Shown here: in pieces, positions 23,169 through 34,824 of the stretch
Layout of the letters: every line of letters begins with the position of its first letter
Numbering within the stretch: the stretch's first letter is position 1
Assembly (NCBI GenBank): GCA_036417435.1
Contig: CM070910.1
Coordinates: forward strand, 82,816,784-82,880,783
DNA from: Inia geoffrensis
Lineage: Eukaryota > Chordata > Mammalia > Artiodactyla > Iniidae
Direction: 5' to 3'
Length of the DNA stretch: 64,000 bases
Translations under genes and position numbers: made by a program
The notes under the pieces: generated by a model
The model's input: only the letters and a program-made list of their open reading frames with translations
Databases searched by the model: none
What the model was told of the DNA's origin: nothing

Positions 23169-23336
23169 AATGGAGAGAGATTAGGGTACAGGTTAGGGTA
23201 CCGCTGCGGTTTAGTGTTAGCGTACGTGTGAGGGCACGAGTTAGTCTTGGTGTCCTGGTTAAGATTAGGGCACGGGTGAGAGTAAGGCTTCTGGTGAGGG
23301 TCAGGGTTAGGATACGGGTTAGGGTTAGGGTTAGGG
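23169..23336 (+). repeat. Class H monomer (reference)
   Basis: Diagnostic features are a GGAGAGGG-type start (GAGAGAGAT in this copy), GGGTACCGCTGCGGTTTAG (a second KpnI site per unit), GTTAGTCTTGGTGTCC and a GCTTC, GGATTCGGG type 3' half. Confidence 0.88.
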
Positions 23337-23672
23337 AATGGAGAGGGATGAGGGTACAGGTTAGGGTACGACAATGCTTAAGGTTTAGCGTAAGTGTCAG
23401 GGCACGAGTTAGTGTTGGTGTACTGGTTAAGACAAGGGCACCGATGAGGGTAAGGCCTCGGTAAAGGGTCACGTTCAGGGTTTCGTTTAGGGTTAGGGTT
23501 AGGGAATGGGGAGGGATTAGGGTAGAGGATAGGGTACGACAATGCTTAAGGGTTAACGTACGTTTGAGGGCATGAGTTAGTGTTTGTGTACTGGTTAAGA
23601 TTAGGTCATTGGTTGGGGTAGGGCATCGGAAGTGGGTCAGGTTTAGGGATGGGGTTAGGGTTAGGGTTAAGG

Positions 23673-23840
23673 AATGGGGAGGGATTAAGGTATAATTTAG
23701 GGTACGACAACGCTTAAGGTTTAGCGTTCGTGTGAGGGCATGAGTTAGTGTTGGTGTCCTGGTTAAGATTAGGGCATTGGTTAGGGTAGGACATCGGAAG
23801 TGGGTTAGGTTTAGGGATGGGTTTAGGATTAGGGTTAAGG
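23673..23840 (+). repeat. C/B hybrid monomer
   Basis: It starts as C (ATAATTTAGGG, CTTAAGGTTTAGCG) and ends as B (GCATTGGTTAGGGTAGG, CATCGGAAGTGGGT). Similar hybrids are at 26360 and 37662. Confidence 0.8.
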
Positions 23841-24008
23841 AATGGGGAGGGATTAGGGTACAATTTAGGGTACGACAACGCTTAAGGTTTAGCGTACGTG
23901 TGAGGGCACGAGTTAGTGTTGGTGTACTGGTTAAGACAAGGGCACCGATGAGGGTAAAGCCTCGGAAAAGGGTCACGTTCAGGGTTAAGCTTAGGGTTAG
24001 GGTTAGGG
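23841..24008 (+). repeat. C/A hybrid monomer with HindIII site
   Basis: It starts as C (ACAATTTAGGG) and ends as A (GGCACCGATGAGG, GTCACGTTCAGGG). The 3' part contains GGGTTAAGCTTAGGG, a local A variant with a HindIII site. A second copy is at 26528. Confidence 0.8.
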
Positions 24009-24512
24009 AATGGGGAGGGATTAGGGTACACGATAGGGTACGACAATGCTTAAGGGTTAGCGTACGTTTGAGGGCATGAGTTAGTGTTTGTGTACTCGTT
24101 AAGATTAGGGCATTGGTTAGGGTAGGACATCGGAAGTGGGTTAGGTTTAGGGATGGGGTTAAGATTAGGGTTAAGGAATGGGGAGGGATTAGGGTACAAT
24201 TTAGGGTACGACAACGCTTAAGGTTTAGCGTACGTGTGAGGGCACGAGTTAGTGTTGGTGTCCTGGTTAAGATTAGGGCACGGGTGAGGGTAAGGCTTCG
24301 GGTGAGTGTCAGGGTTAGGATTCGTGTTAGGGTCAGGGTTAAGGAATGCAGAGGGATTAGGGTACAGCTTAGGGTACGACAGTGCTTAAGGGTTAGCGTT
24401 CGTGTGAGGGCAAGGGTTAGTGTTAGTGTCCTGGTTAAGATTAGGGAACGAGTGAGGTTAAGGCTTATGGCGAGGGTCAGGGTTAGGATTCGGGTTAGGG
24501 TTAGGATTAGGG

Positions 24513-24680
24513 AATGGGGAGGGATTAGGGTACAGTTTAGGGTACGACAACGATTAAGGGTTAGCGTACGTGTGAGGGCACGAGTTATTGTTGGTGTCCT
24601 GGTTAAGATTAGGGCACGGGTGAGGTTAAGGCTTCGGGTGAGGGTCAGGGTTAGGATTCGGGTTAGGGTTAGGGTTAGGG
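24513..24680 (+). repeat. E/H hybrid monomer
   Basis: The start is class E (ACAGTTTAGGG, CAACGATTAAGGG) and the end is class H (GCTTCGGGTGAGG, GGATTCGGG). The fusion removes F and G and the EcoRI site. Further copies are at 27200, 28040 and 30223. Confidence 0.8.
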
Positions 24681-26024
24681 AATGGAGAGAGATTAGGGTA
24701 CATGTTAGGGTACGACAATGATTAAGGTTTAGCGTAAGTGTGAGGGCACGAGTTACTGTTGGTGTACTGGTTAAGACAAGGACACCGATGAGGGTAAAGC
24801 CTCGGAAAAGGGTCACGTTCAGGGTTAAGCTTAGGGTTAGGGTTAGGGAATGGGGAGGGATTAGGGTACACGATAGGGTACGACAATGCTTAAGGGTTAG
24901 CGTACGTTTGAGGGCATGAGTTAGTGTTTGTTTATTGGTTAAGATTAATGCATTGGTTAGTGTAGGACATTGGAAGTGGGTTAGATATAGGGATGGGGTT
25001 AGGATTAGGGTTAAGGATTGGGGAGGGATTAGGGTACAATTTAGGGTACGACAACGCTTAAGGTTTAGCGTATGTGTGAGGGCACGAGTTAGTGTTGGTG
25101 TCCTGGTTAAGATTAGGGCACGGGTGAGGGTAAGGCTTCGGGTGAGTGTCAGGGTTAGGATTCGTGTTAGGGTTAGGGTTAAGGAATGCAGAGGGATTAG
25201 GGTACAGCTTAGGGTACGACAGTGCTTAATGGTTAGCGTTCGTGTGAGGGCAAGGGTTAGTGTTAGTATCCTGGTTAAGATTAGGTCACGGGTGAGGGTA
25301 AGGCTTCAGGTGAGGGTCAGGGTTAGGATTCGGGTTAGGGTTAGGGTTAGGGAATGGGGAGGGATTAGGGTACAGTTTAGGTTACGACAACGATTAAGGG
25401 TTGGCGTACGTGTGAGGGCACGAGTTAGTGTTGGTGTCCTGGTTAAGATTAGGGCACGGGTGAGGTTAAGGTTTCGGGTGAGGGTCAGGGATAGAATTCG
25501 GGTTAGGGTTAGGGTTAGGGAATGGGGAGATATTAGGGCACAGTTTAGGGTACCACAACGCTTAAGGTTTAGCGTACGTGTGAGGTCACTAGTTAGTGTT
25601 AGTGTACTGCTTACGATTAGGGCACGGGTGAGGGTAAGGCCTTGGAATAGGGTCACGTTAAGGGTTAGTGTTAGGGTTATGGTTAGGAAATGGGGATTGA
25701 TTAGGGTACAGGTTAGGGTACGGCAATGGCTTAGGGTTAGCGTACGTTAGAGGGCATGGGTTAGTGTTGATGTACTGGTTAAAATTAGGACAGGGGTGAG
25801 GGTAAAGTTTCGGGTGACTGTCATGGTTAGCTTTCAGGTTAGGGTTAGGGTTAGGGAATGGAGAGGGATTAGGGTACAGGTTAGGGTACCGCTGCGGTTT
25901 AGTGTTAGCGTACGTGTGAGGGCACGAGTTAGTCTTGGTGTCCTGGTTAAGATTAGGGCACGGGTGAGGGTAAGGCTTCTTGTGAGGGTCAGGGTTAGGA
26001 TTCGGGTTAGGGTTAGCGTTAGGG
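24681..26024 (+). repeat. 8-monomer unit A-H, 1,344 bp
   Basis: The canonical order is complete. Local markers shared with the 28,208 and 30,391 units are GGATTGGGG at the C start and TTTATTGGTTAAGATTAATG in B. These suggest the three units are copies of one another (offsets 3,527 and 2,183 bp between aligned B/C segments). Confidence 0.84.
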
Positions 26025-27367
26025 AATGGAGAGGGATGAGGGTACAGGTTAGGGTACGACAATGCTTAAGGGTTAGCGTAAGTGTGAGGGCACGAGTTAG
26101 TGTTGGTGTACTGGTTAAGACAAGGGCACCGATGAGGGTAGGCCTCGGAAAAGGGTCACGTTCAGGGTTTCGCTTAGGGTTAGGGTTAGGGAATGGGGAG
26201 GGATTAGGGTAGAGGATAGGGTACGACAATGCTTAAGGGTTAACGTACGTTTGAGGGCATGAGTTAGTGTTTGTGTACTGGTTAAGATTAGGTCATTGGT
26301 TAGGGTAGGGCATCGGAAGTGGGTCAGGTTTAGGGATGGGGTTAGGGTTAGGGTTAAGGAATGGGGAGGGATTAGGGTATAATTTAGGTTACGACAACGC
26401 TTAACGTTTAGCGTTCGTGTGAGGGCATGAGTTAGTGTTTGTGTACTGGTTAAGATTAGGGCATTGGTTAGGGTAGGACATCGGAAGTGGGTTAGGTTTA
26501 GGGATGGGGTTAGGATTAGGGTTAAGGAATGGGGAGGGATTAGGGTACAATTTAGGGTACGACAACGCTTAAGGTTTAGCGTACATGTGAGGGCACGAGT
26601 TAGTGTTGGTGTACTGGTTAAGACAAGGGCACCGATGAGGGTAAAGCCTCGGAAAAGGGTCACGTTCAGGGTTAAGCTTAGGGTTAGGGTTAGGGAATGG
26701 GGAGGGATTAGGGTACACGATAGTGTACGACAATGCTTAAGGGTTAGCGTACGTTTGAGGGCATGAGTTAGTGTTTGTGTACTCGTTAAGATTAGGGCAT
26801 TGGTTAGGGTAGGACATCGGAAGTGGGTTAGGTTTAGGGATGGGGTTAAGATTAGGGTTAAGGAATGGGGAGGGATTAGGGTACAATTTAGGGTACGACA
26901 ACGCTTAAGGTTTAGCGTACGTGTGAGGGCACGAGTTAGTGTTGGTGTCCTGGTTAAGATTAGGGCACGGGTGAGGGTAAGGCTTCGGGTGAGTGTCAGG
27001 GTTAGGATTCGTGTTAGGGTTAGGGTTAAGGAATGCAGAGGGATTAGGGTACAGCTTAGGGTACGACAGTGCTTAAGGGTTAGCGTTCGTGTGAGGGCAA
27101 GGGTTAGTGTTAGTGTCCTGGTTAAGATTAGGGAACGAGTGAGGTTAAGGCTTCTGGTGAGGGTCAGGGTTAGGATTCGGGTTAGGGTTAGGGTTAGGGA
27201 ATGGGGAGGGATTAGGGTACAGTTTAGGGTACGACAACGATTAAGGGTTAGCGTACGTGTGAGGGCACGAGTTATTGTTGGTGTCCTGGTTAAGATTAGG
27301 GCACGGGTGAGGTTAAGGCTTCGGGTGAGGGTCAGGGTTAGGATTCGGGTTAGGGTTAGGGTTAGGG
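26025..27367 (+). repeat. Shuffled 8-monomer unit, 1,343 bp
   Basis: The order is the same as in 23337-24680: A, B, C/B, C/A, B, C, D, E/H. It is 1 bp short because the A monomer reads GAGGGTAGGCCTCGG near 26,135. It is a likely duplicate of the earlier unit at an offset of 2,687-2,688 bp. Confidence 0.82.
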
Positions 27368-27480
27368 AATGGAGAGAGATTAGGGTACATGTTAGGGTAT
27401 GACAATGATTAAGGTTTAGCATAAGTGTGAGGGCACGAGTTACTGTTGGTGTACTGGTTAAGACAAGGGCACCGATGAGG
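26641..27480 (+). repeat. 840-bp tandem duplication, copy 1
   Basis: This stretch is followed directly by a copy of itself at 27481-28320 (five monomers, 5 x 168). Reading the two in parallel I found one difference in the first 780 bases (GTGCTTAAGG near 27,071 against GTGTTTAAGG near 27,911) and one more (ATAAGTG against GTAAGTG) at 27421/28261. Confidence 0.9.
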
Positions 27481-28320
27481 GTAAAGCCTCGGAAAAGGGT
27501 CACGTTCAGGGTTAAGCTTAGGGTTAGGGTTAGGGAATGGGGAGGGATTAGGGTACACGATAGTGTACGACAATGCTTAAGGGTTAGCGTACGTTTGAGG
27601 GCATGAGTTAGTGTTTGTGTACTCGTTAAGATTAGGGCATTGGTTAGGGTAGGACATCGGAAGTGGGTTAGGTTTAGGGATGGGGTTAAGATTAGGGTTA
27701 AGGAATGGGGAGGGATTAGGGTACAATTTAGGGTACGACAACGCTTAAGGTTTAGCGTACGTGTGAGGGCACGAGTTAGTGTTGGTGTCCTGGTTAAGAT
27801 TAGGGCACGGGTGAGGGTAAGGCTTCGGGTGAGTGTCAGGGTTAGGATTCGTGTTAGGGTTAGGGTTAAGGAATGCAGAGGGATTAGGGTACAGCTTAGG
27901 GTACGACAGTGTTTAAGGGTTAGCGTTCGTGTGAGGGCAAGGGTTAGTGTTAGTGTCCTGGTTAAGATTAGGGAACGAGTGAGGTTAAGGCTTCTGGTGA
28001 GGGTCAGGGTTAGGATTCGGGTTAGGGTTAGGGTTAGGGAATGGGGAGGGATTAGGGTACAGTTTAGGGTACGACAACGATTAAGGGTTAGCGTACGTGT
28101 GAGGGCACGAGTTATTGTTGGTGTCCTGGTTAAGATTAGGGCACGGGTGAGGTTAAGGCTTCGGGTGAGGGTCAGGGTTAGGATTCGGGTTAGGGTTAGG
28201 GTTAGGGAATGGAGAGAGATTAGGGTACATGTTAGGGTATGACAATGATTAAGGTTTAGCGTAAGTGTGAGGGCACGAGTTACTGTTGGTGTACTGGTTA
28301 AGACAAGGGCACCGATGAGG
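27481..28320 (+). repeat. 840-bp tandem duplication, copy 2
   Basis: This is a nearly identical repeat of 26641-27480. In monomer terms the duplicated unit is A-B-C-D-E/H (27368-28207). Similarity decays after 28,320: GTAAAACCTC, then the B monomer switches to the TTTATTGG form. Confidence 0.9.
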
Positions 28321-29551
28321 GTAAAACCTCGGAAAAGGGTCACGTTCAGGGTTAAGCTTAGGGTTAGGTTTAGGGAATGGGGAGGGATTAGGGTACACGA
28401 TAGGGTACGACAATGCTTAAGGGTTAGCGTACGTTTGAGGGCATGAGTTAGTGTTTGTTTATTGGTTAAGATTAATGCATTGGTTAGGGTAGGACATCGG
28501 AAGTGGGTTAGGTATAGGGATGGGGTTAGGATTAGGGTTAAGGATTGGGGAGGGATTAGGGTACAATTTAGGGTACGACAACGCTTAAGGTTTAGCGTAT
28601 GTGTGAGGGCACGAGTTAGTGTTGGTGTCCTGGTTAAGATTAGGGCACGGGTGAGGGTAAGGCTTCGGGTGAGGGTCAGGGTTAGGATTCGTGTTAGGGT
28701 TAGGGTTAAGGAATGCAGAGGGATTAGGGTACAGCTTAGGGTACGACAGTGCTTAAGGGTTAGCGTTCGTGTGAGGGCAAGGGTTAGTGTTAGTATCCTG
28801 GTTAAGATTAGGGCACGGGTGAGGGTAAGGCTTCAGGTGAGGGTCAGGGTTAGGATTCGGGTTAGGGTTAGTGTTAGGGAATGGGGAGGGATTAGGGTAC
28901 AGTTTAGGTTACGACAACGATTAAGGGTTGGCGTACGTGTGAGGGCACGAGTTAGTGTTGGTGTCCTGGTTAAGATTAGGGCACGGGTGAGGTTAAGGTT
29001 TCGGGTGAGGGTCAGGGATAGAATTCGGCTTAGGGTTAGGGTTAGGGAATGGGGAGATATTAGGGCACAGTTTAGGGTACCACAACGCTTAAGGTTTAGC
29101 GTACGTGTGAGGTCACTAGTTAGTGTTAGTGTACTGCTTACGATTAGGGCACGGATGAGGGTAAGGCCTTGGAATAGGGTCACGTTAAGGGTTAGGGTTA
29201 GGGTTATGGTTAGGAAATGGGGATTGATTAGGGTACAGGTTAGGGTACGGCAATGGCTTAGGGTTAGCGTACGTTAGAGGGCATGGGTTAGTGTTGATGT
29301 ACTGGTTAAAATTAGGACAGGGGTGAGGGTAAAGTTTCGGGTGACTGTCATGGTTAGATTTCAGGTTAGGGTTAGGGTTAGGGAATGGAGAGGGATTAGG
29401 GTACAGGTTAGGGTACCGCTGCGGTTTAGTGTTAGCGTACGTGTGAGGGCACGAGTTAGTCTTGGTGTCCTGGTTAAGATTAGGGCACGGGTGAGGGTAA
29501 GGCTTCTTGTGAGGGTCAGGGTTAGGATTCGGGTTAGGGTTATGGTTAGGG
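28208..29551 (+). repeat. 8-monomer unit A-H, 1,344 bp
   Basis: The canonical order is complete. It carries GGTTATGGTTAGGAAATGG at the F/G junction, a variant shared with the units at 24,681 (near 25,680) and 30,391 (near 31,388). Confidence 0.84.
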
Positions 29552-30390
29552 AATGGAGAGGGATGAGGGTACAGGTTAGGGTACGACAATGCTTAAGGGT
29601 TAGCGTAAGTGTGAGGGCACGAGTTAGTGTTGGTGTACTGGTTAAGACAAGGGCACCGATGAGGGTAGGCCTGGGAAAAGGGTCACGTTCAGGGTTTCGC
29701 TTAGGGTTAGGGTTAGGGAATGGGGAGGGATTAGGGTACACGATAGTGTACGACAATGCTTAAGGGTTAACGTACGTTTGAGGGCATGAGTTAGTGTTTG
29801 TGTACTCGTTAAGATTAGGGCATTGGTTAGGGTAGGACATCGGAAGTGGGTTAGGTTTAGGGATGGGGTTAAGATTAGGGTTAAGGAATGGGGAGGGATT
29901 AGGGTACAATTTAGGGTACGACAACGCTTAAGGTTTAGCGTACGTGTGAGGGCACGAGTTAGTGTTGGTGTCCTGGTTAAGATTAGGGCACGGGTGAGGG
30001 TAAGGCTTCGGGTGAGTGTCAGGGTTAGGATTCGTGTTAGGGTTAGGGTTAAGGAATGCAGAGGGATTAGGGTACAGCTTAGGGTACGACAGTGCTTAAG
30101 GGTTAGCGTTCGTGTGAGGGCAAGGGTTAGTGTTAGTGTCCTGGTTAAGATTAGGGAACGAGTGAGGTTAAGGCTTCTGGTGAGGGTCAGGGTTAGGATT
30201 CGGGTTAGGGTTAGGGTTAGGGAATGGGGAGGGATTAGGGTACAGTTTAGGGTACGACAACGATTAAGGGTTAGCGTACGTGTGAGGGCACGAGTTATTG
30301 TTGGTGTCCTGGTTAAGATTAGGGCACGGGTGAGGTTAAGGCTTCGGGTGAGGGTCAGGGTTAGGATTCGGGTTAGCGTTAGGGTTAGGG
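29552..30390 (+). repeat. 5-monomer unit A-B-C-D-E/H, 839 bp
   Basis: It has the same composition as the 840-bp duplicated unit at 27,368. It is 1 bp shorter because of GAGGGTAGGCCTGGG in monomer A near 29,662. Confidence 0.82.
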
Positions 30391-31734
30391 AATGGAGAGA
30401 GATTAGGGTACATGTTAGGGTACGACAATGATTAAGATTTAGCGTAAGTGTGAGGGTACGAGTTACTGTTGGTGTACTGGTTAAGACAAGGGCACTGATG
30501 AGGGTAAAGCCTCGGAAAAGGGTCACGTTCAGGGTTAAGCTTAGGGTTAGGGTTAGGGAATGGGGAGGGATTAGGGTACACGATAGGGTACGACAATGCT
30601 TAAGGGTTAGCGTACGTTTGAGGGCATGAGTTAGTGTTTGTTTATTGGTTAAGATTAATGCATTGGTTAGGGTAGGACATCGGAAGTGGGTTAGGTATAG
30701 GGATGGGGTTAGGATTAGGGTTAAGGATTGGGGAGGGATTAGGGTACAATTTAGGGTACGACAACGCTTAAGGTTTAGCGTATGTGTGAGGGCACGAGTT
30801 AGTGTTGGTGTCCTGGTTAAGATTAGGGCACGGGTGAGGGTAAGGCTTCGGGTGAGGGTCAGGGTTAGGATTCGTGTTAGGGTTAGGGTTAAGGAATGCA
30901 GAGGGATTAGGGTACAGCTTAGGGTACGACAGTGCTTAAGGGTTAGCGTTCGTGTGAGGGCAAGGGTTAGTGTTAGTATCCTGGTTAAGATTAGGGCACG
31001 GGTGAGGGTAAGGCTTCAGGTTAGGGTCAGGGTTAGGATTCGGGTTAGGGTTAGGGTTAGGGAATGGGGAGGGATTAGGGTACAGTTTAGGTTACGACAA
31101 CGATTAAGGGTTGGCGTACGTGTGAGGGCACGAGTTAGTGTTGGTGTCCTGGTTAAGATAAGGGCACGGGTGAGGTTAAGGTTTCGGGTGAGGGTCAGGG
31201 ATAGAATTCGGGTTAGGGTTAGGGTTAGGGAATGGGGAGACATTAGGGCACAGTTTAGGGTACCACAACGCTTAAGGTTTAGCGTACGTGTAAGGTCACT
31301 AGTGAGTGTTAGTGTACTGCTTACGATTAGGGCACGGGTGAGGTTAAGGCCTTGGAATAGGGTCACGTTAAGGGTTAGGGTTAGGGTTATGGTTAGGAAA
31401 TGGGGATTGATTAGGGTACAGGTTAGGGTACGGCAATGGCTTAGGGTTAGCGTACGTTAGAGGGCATGGGTTAGTGTTGATGTACTGGTTAAAATTAGGA
31501 CAGGGGTGAGGGTAAAGTTTCGGGTGACTGTCATGGTTAGCTTTCAGGTTAGGGTTAGGGTTAGGGAATGGAGAGGGATTAGGGTACAGGTTAGGGTACC
31601 GCTGCGGTTTAGTGTTAGCGTACGTGTGACGGCACGAGTTAGTCTTGGTGTCCTGGTTAAGATTAGGGCACGGGTGAGGGTAAGGCTTCTGGTGAGGGTC
31701 AGGGTTAGGATTCGGGTTAGGGTTAGCGTTAGGG
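30391..31734 (+). repeat. 8-monomer unit A-H, 1,344 bp
   Basis: The canonical order is complete. It aligns with the 28,208 unit at an offset of 2,183 bp, with scattered single-base differences such as GGAGACATTAGGG near 31,236. Confidence 0.84.
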
Positions 31735-34700
31735 AATGGAGAGGGATGAGGGTACAGGTTAGGGTACAACAATGCTTAAGGGTTAGCGTAAGTGTGAGGG
31801 CACGAGTTAGTGTTGGTGTACTGGTTAAGACAAGGGCACCGATGAGGGTAAGGCCTTGGAAAAGGGTCACGTTCAGGGTTTCGCTTAGGGTTAGGGTTAG
31901 GGAATGGGGAGGGATTAGGGTAGAGGATAGGGTACGACAATGCTTAAGGGTTAACGTACGTTTGAGGGCATGAGTTAGTGTTTGTGTACTGGTTAAGATT
32001 AGGTCATTGGTTAGGGTAGGGCATCGGAAGTGGGTCAGGTTTAGGGATGGGGTTAGGGTTAGGGTTAAGGAATGGGGAGGGATTAGGGTATAATTTAGGG
32101 TACGACAACGCTTAACGTTTAGCGTACGTATGAGGGCACGAGTTAGTGTTGGTGTCCTGGTTAAGATTAGGGCACGGGTGAGGGTAAGGCTTCGGGTGAG
32201 GGTCAGGGTTAGGATTCGTGTTAGGGTTAGGGTTAGGGAATGGGGAGATATTAGGGCACACTTTAGGGTACCACAGCGCTTAAGGTTTAGCGTACGTGTG
32301 AGGTCACTAGTTAGTGTTAGTGTACTGCTTACGATTAGGGCACGGGTGAGGGTAAGGCCTCGGAAGAGGGTCACGTTAAGGGTTAGGGTTAGGGTTAGGG
32401 TTAGGGAATGGGGATTGATTAGGGTACAGGTTAGGGTACGGCAATGGCTTAGGGTTAGCGTACGTTAGAGCGCATGGATTAGTGTTGATGTACTGGTTAA
32501 AATTAGGACACGGGTGAGGGTAAAGTTTCGGGTGAGTGTCATGGTTAGGTTTCAGGTTAGGGTTAGGGTTAGGGAATGGAGAGGGATTAGGGTACAGGTT
32601 AGGGTACCCCTGCGGTTTAGTGTTAGCGTACGTGTGAGGGCACGAGTTAGTCTTGGTGTCCTGGTTAAGATTAGGGCACGGGTGAGGGTAAGGCTTCGGG
32701 TGAGGGTCAGGGTTAGGATTCGGGTTAGGGTTAGGGTTAGGGAATGGGGAGGGATTAGGGTACAGGATAGGGTACGACAATGCTTAAGGGTTAGCGTACG
32801 TTTGAGGGCATGAGTTAGTGTTTGTGTACTGGTTAAGATTAGGGCATAGGTTAGGGTAGGACATCGGAAGTGGGTTAGGTTTAGGGATGGGGTTAGGATT
32901 AGGGTTAAGGAATGGGGAGGGATTAGGGAACAATTTAGGGTACGACAACGCTTAAGGTTTAACGTACGTGTGAGGGCACGAGTTAGTGTTGATGTCCTGG
33001 TTAAGATTAGGGCACGGGTGAGGGTAAGGCTTCGGGTGAGGGTCAGGGTTAGGATTCGTGTTAGGGTTAGCATTAAGGAATGCAGAGGGATTAGGGTACA
33101 GCTTAGGGTACGACAGTGCTTAAGGGTTAGCATTCGTGTGAGGGCAAGGGTTAGTGTTAGTGTCCTGGTTAAGATTAGGGCACGGGTGAGGGTAAGGCTT
33201 CAGGTGAGGGTCAGTGTTAGGATTCGGGTTAGGGTTAGGATCAGGGAATGGGGAGGGATTAGGGTACAGTTTAGGGTACGACAACGATTAAGGGTTAGCG
33301 TACGTGTGAGGGCACGAGTTAGTGTTGATGTACTGGTTAAAATTAGGACACGGGTGAGGGTAAGGTTTCGGGTGAGTGTCATGGTTAGGTTTCAGGTTAG
33401 GGTTAGTGTTAGGGAATGGAGAGGGATTAGGGTACAGGTTAGGGTACCACTGCGATTTAGTGTTAGCGTACGTGTGAGGGCACGAGTTAGTCTTGGTGTC
33501 CTGGTTAAGATTAGGGCACGGGTGAGGGTAAGGCTTCGGGTGAGGGTCAGGGTTAGGATTCGGGTTAGGGTTAGGGTTAGGGAATGGGGAAGGATTAGGG
33601 TACAGGATAGGGTACGACAATGCTTAAGGGTTAGCGTACGTTTGAGGGCATGAGTTAGTGTTTGTGTACTGGTTAAGGTTAGGGCATTGGTTAGGGTAGG
33701 ACATCGGAAGTGGGTTAGGTTTAGGGATGGGGTTAGGATTAGGGTTAAGGAATGGGGAGGGATTAGGGTACAATTTAGGGTACGACAACGCTTAAGGTTT
33801 AACGTACGTATGAGGGCACGACTTAGTGCTGGTGTCCTGGTTAAGATTAGGGCACGGGTGAGGGTAAGGCTTCGGGTGAGGGTCAGGGTTAGGATTCGTG
33901 TTAGGGTTAGGGTTAAGGAATGCAGAGGGATTAGGGTACAGCTTAGGGTACGACAGTGCTTAAGGGTTAGCATTCGTGTGAGGGCAAGGGTTAGTGTTAG
34001 TGTCCTGGTTAAGATTAGGGCATGGGTGAGGGTAAGGCTTCAGGTGAGGGTCAGGGTTAGGATTGGGGTTAGGGTTAGGGTTAGGGAATGGGGAGGGATT
34101 AGGGTACAGTTTAGGGTACGACAATGATTAAGGGTTAGCGTACGTGTGAGGGCACGAGTTAGTGTTGGTGTCCTGGCTAAGATTAGGGCACGGGTGAGAG
34201 TAAGGTTTCGGGTGAGTGTCAGGGATAGAATTCGGGTTAGGGTTAGGGTTAGGGAATGGGGAGATATTAGGGCACAGTTTAGGGTACCACAGCGCTTAAG
34301 GTTTAGCGTACGTGTGAGGTCACTAGTTAGTGTTAGTGTACTGCATACGATTAGGGCACGGGTGAGGGTAAGGCCTCGGAAGAGGGTCACGTTAAGGGTT
34401 AGGGTTAGGGTTAGGGTTAGGGAATGGGGATTGATTAGGGTACAGGTTAGGGTACGGCAATGGTTTAGGGTTAGCGTACGTTAGAGGGCATGGGTTAGTG
34501 TTGATGTACTGGTTAAAATTAGGACACGGGTGAGGGTAAAGTTTCGGGTGAGTGTCATGGTTAGGTTTCAGGTTAGGGTTAGGGTTAGGGAATGGAGAGG
34601 GATTAGGGTACAGGTTAGGGTACCGCTGCGGTTTAGTGTTAGCGTACGTGTGAGGGCACGAGTTAGTCTTGGTGTCCTGGTTAAGATTAGGGCACGGGTG

Positions 34701-34758
34701 AGGGTAAGGCTTCGGGTGAGGGTCAGGGTTAGGATTCGGGTTATGGTTAGGGTTACGG
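31735..34758 (+). repeat. Run of shortened units: A-B-C-F-G-H, B-C-D-E/G-H, B-C-D-E-F-G-H
   Basis: Three successive units start at 31735 (6 monomers, D and E skipped), 32743 (5 monomers, A skipped and F removed by an E/G hybrid at 33247-33414) and 33583 (7 monomers, A skipped). All spacings are multiples of 168. From here on many units run directly from H to B. Confidence 0.8.
33247..33414 (+). repeat. E/G hybrid monomer
   Basis: The start is class E (ACAGTTTAGGG). After about 80 bp it reads as class G (GATGTACTGGTTAAAATTAG, GAGTGTCATGG). The class F monomer is absent from this unit. Confidence 0.8.
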
Positions 34759-34824
34759 AATGGGGAGGGATTAGGGTACAGGATAGGGTACGACAATGCT
34801 TAAGGGTTAGCGTACGTTTGAGGG
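34759..34824 (+). repeat. B monomer 5' part preceding the 2,903-bp duplication
   Basis: This B monomer starts with GGTTACGGAATGG. The left breakpoint of the 2,903-bp duplication falls inside this monomer, at about 34,825, where the sequence begins to match that starting at about 37,728. Confidence 0.65.

Larger units (their letters stand above)
21993..23336 (+). repeat. Reference 8-monomer higher-order unit A-H, 1,344 bp
   Basis: This is the cleanest complete unit in the window, with eight 168-bp monomers and no insertion or deletion. I use it to define the classes. As an organisational comparison only, human alpha satellite also shows higher-order repeats of distinct monomers; there is no sequence relation to it. 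Confidence 0.9.
23337..24680 (+). repeat. Shuffled 8-monomer unit with three hybrids
   Basis: The order is A (23337), B (23505), C/B hybrid (23673), C/A hybrid (23841), B (24009), C (24177), D (24345), E/H hybrid (24513). Classes F and G are skipped by the E/H fusion. The total is still exactly 1,344 bp, since each junction keeps the 168-bp register. Confidence 0.8.

Noticed and set aside
26115..28343. A 742-codon open frame on the minus strand and other long frames (17105-18943, 23146-24816)
   Set aside because: They read as Leu-Thr repeats of CTAACC and follow the satellite period. The same region is also open in other frames on both strands. No domain, no class-independent start and no break in the repeat mark a gene.
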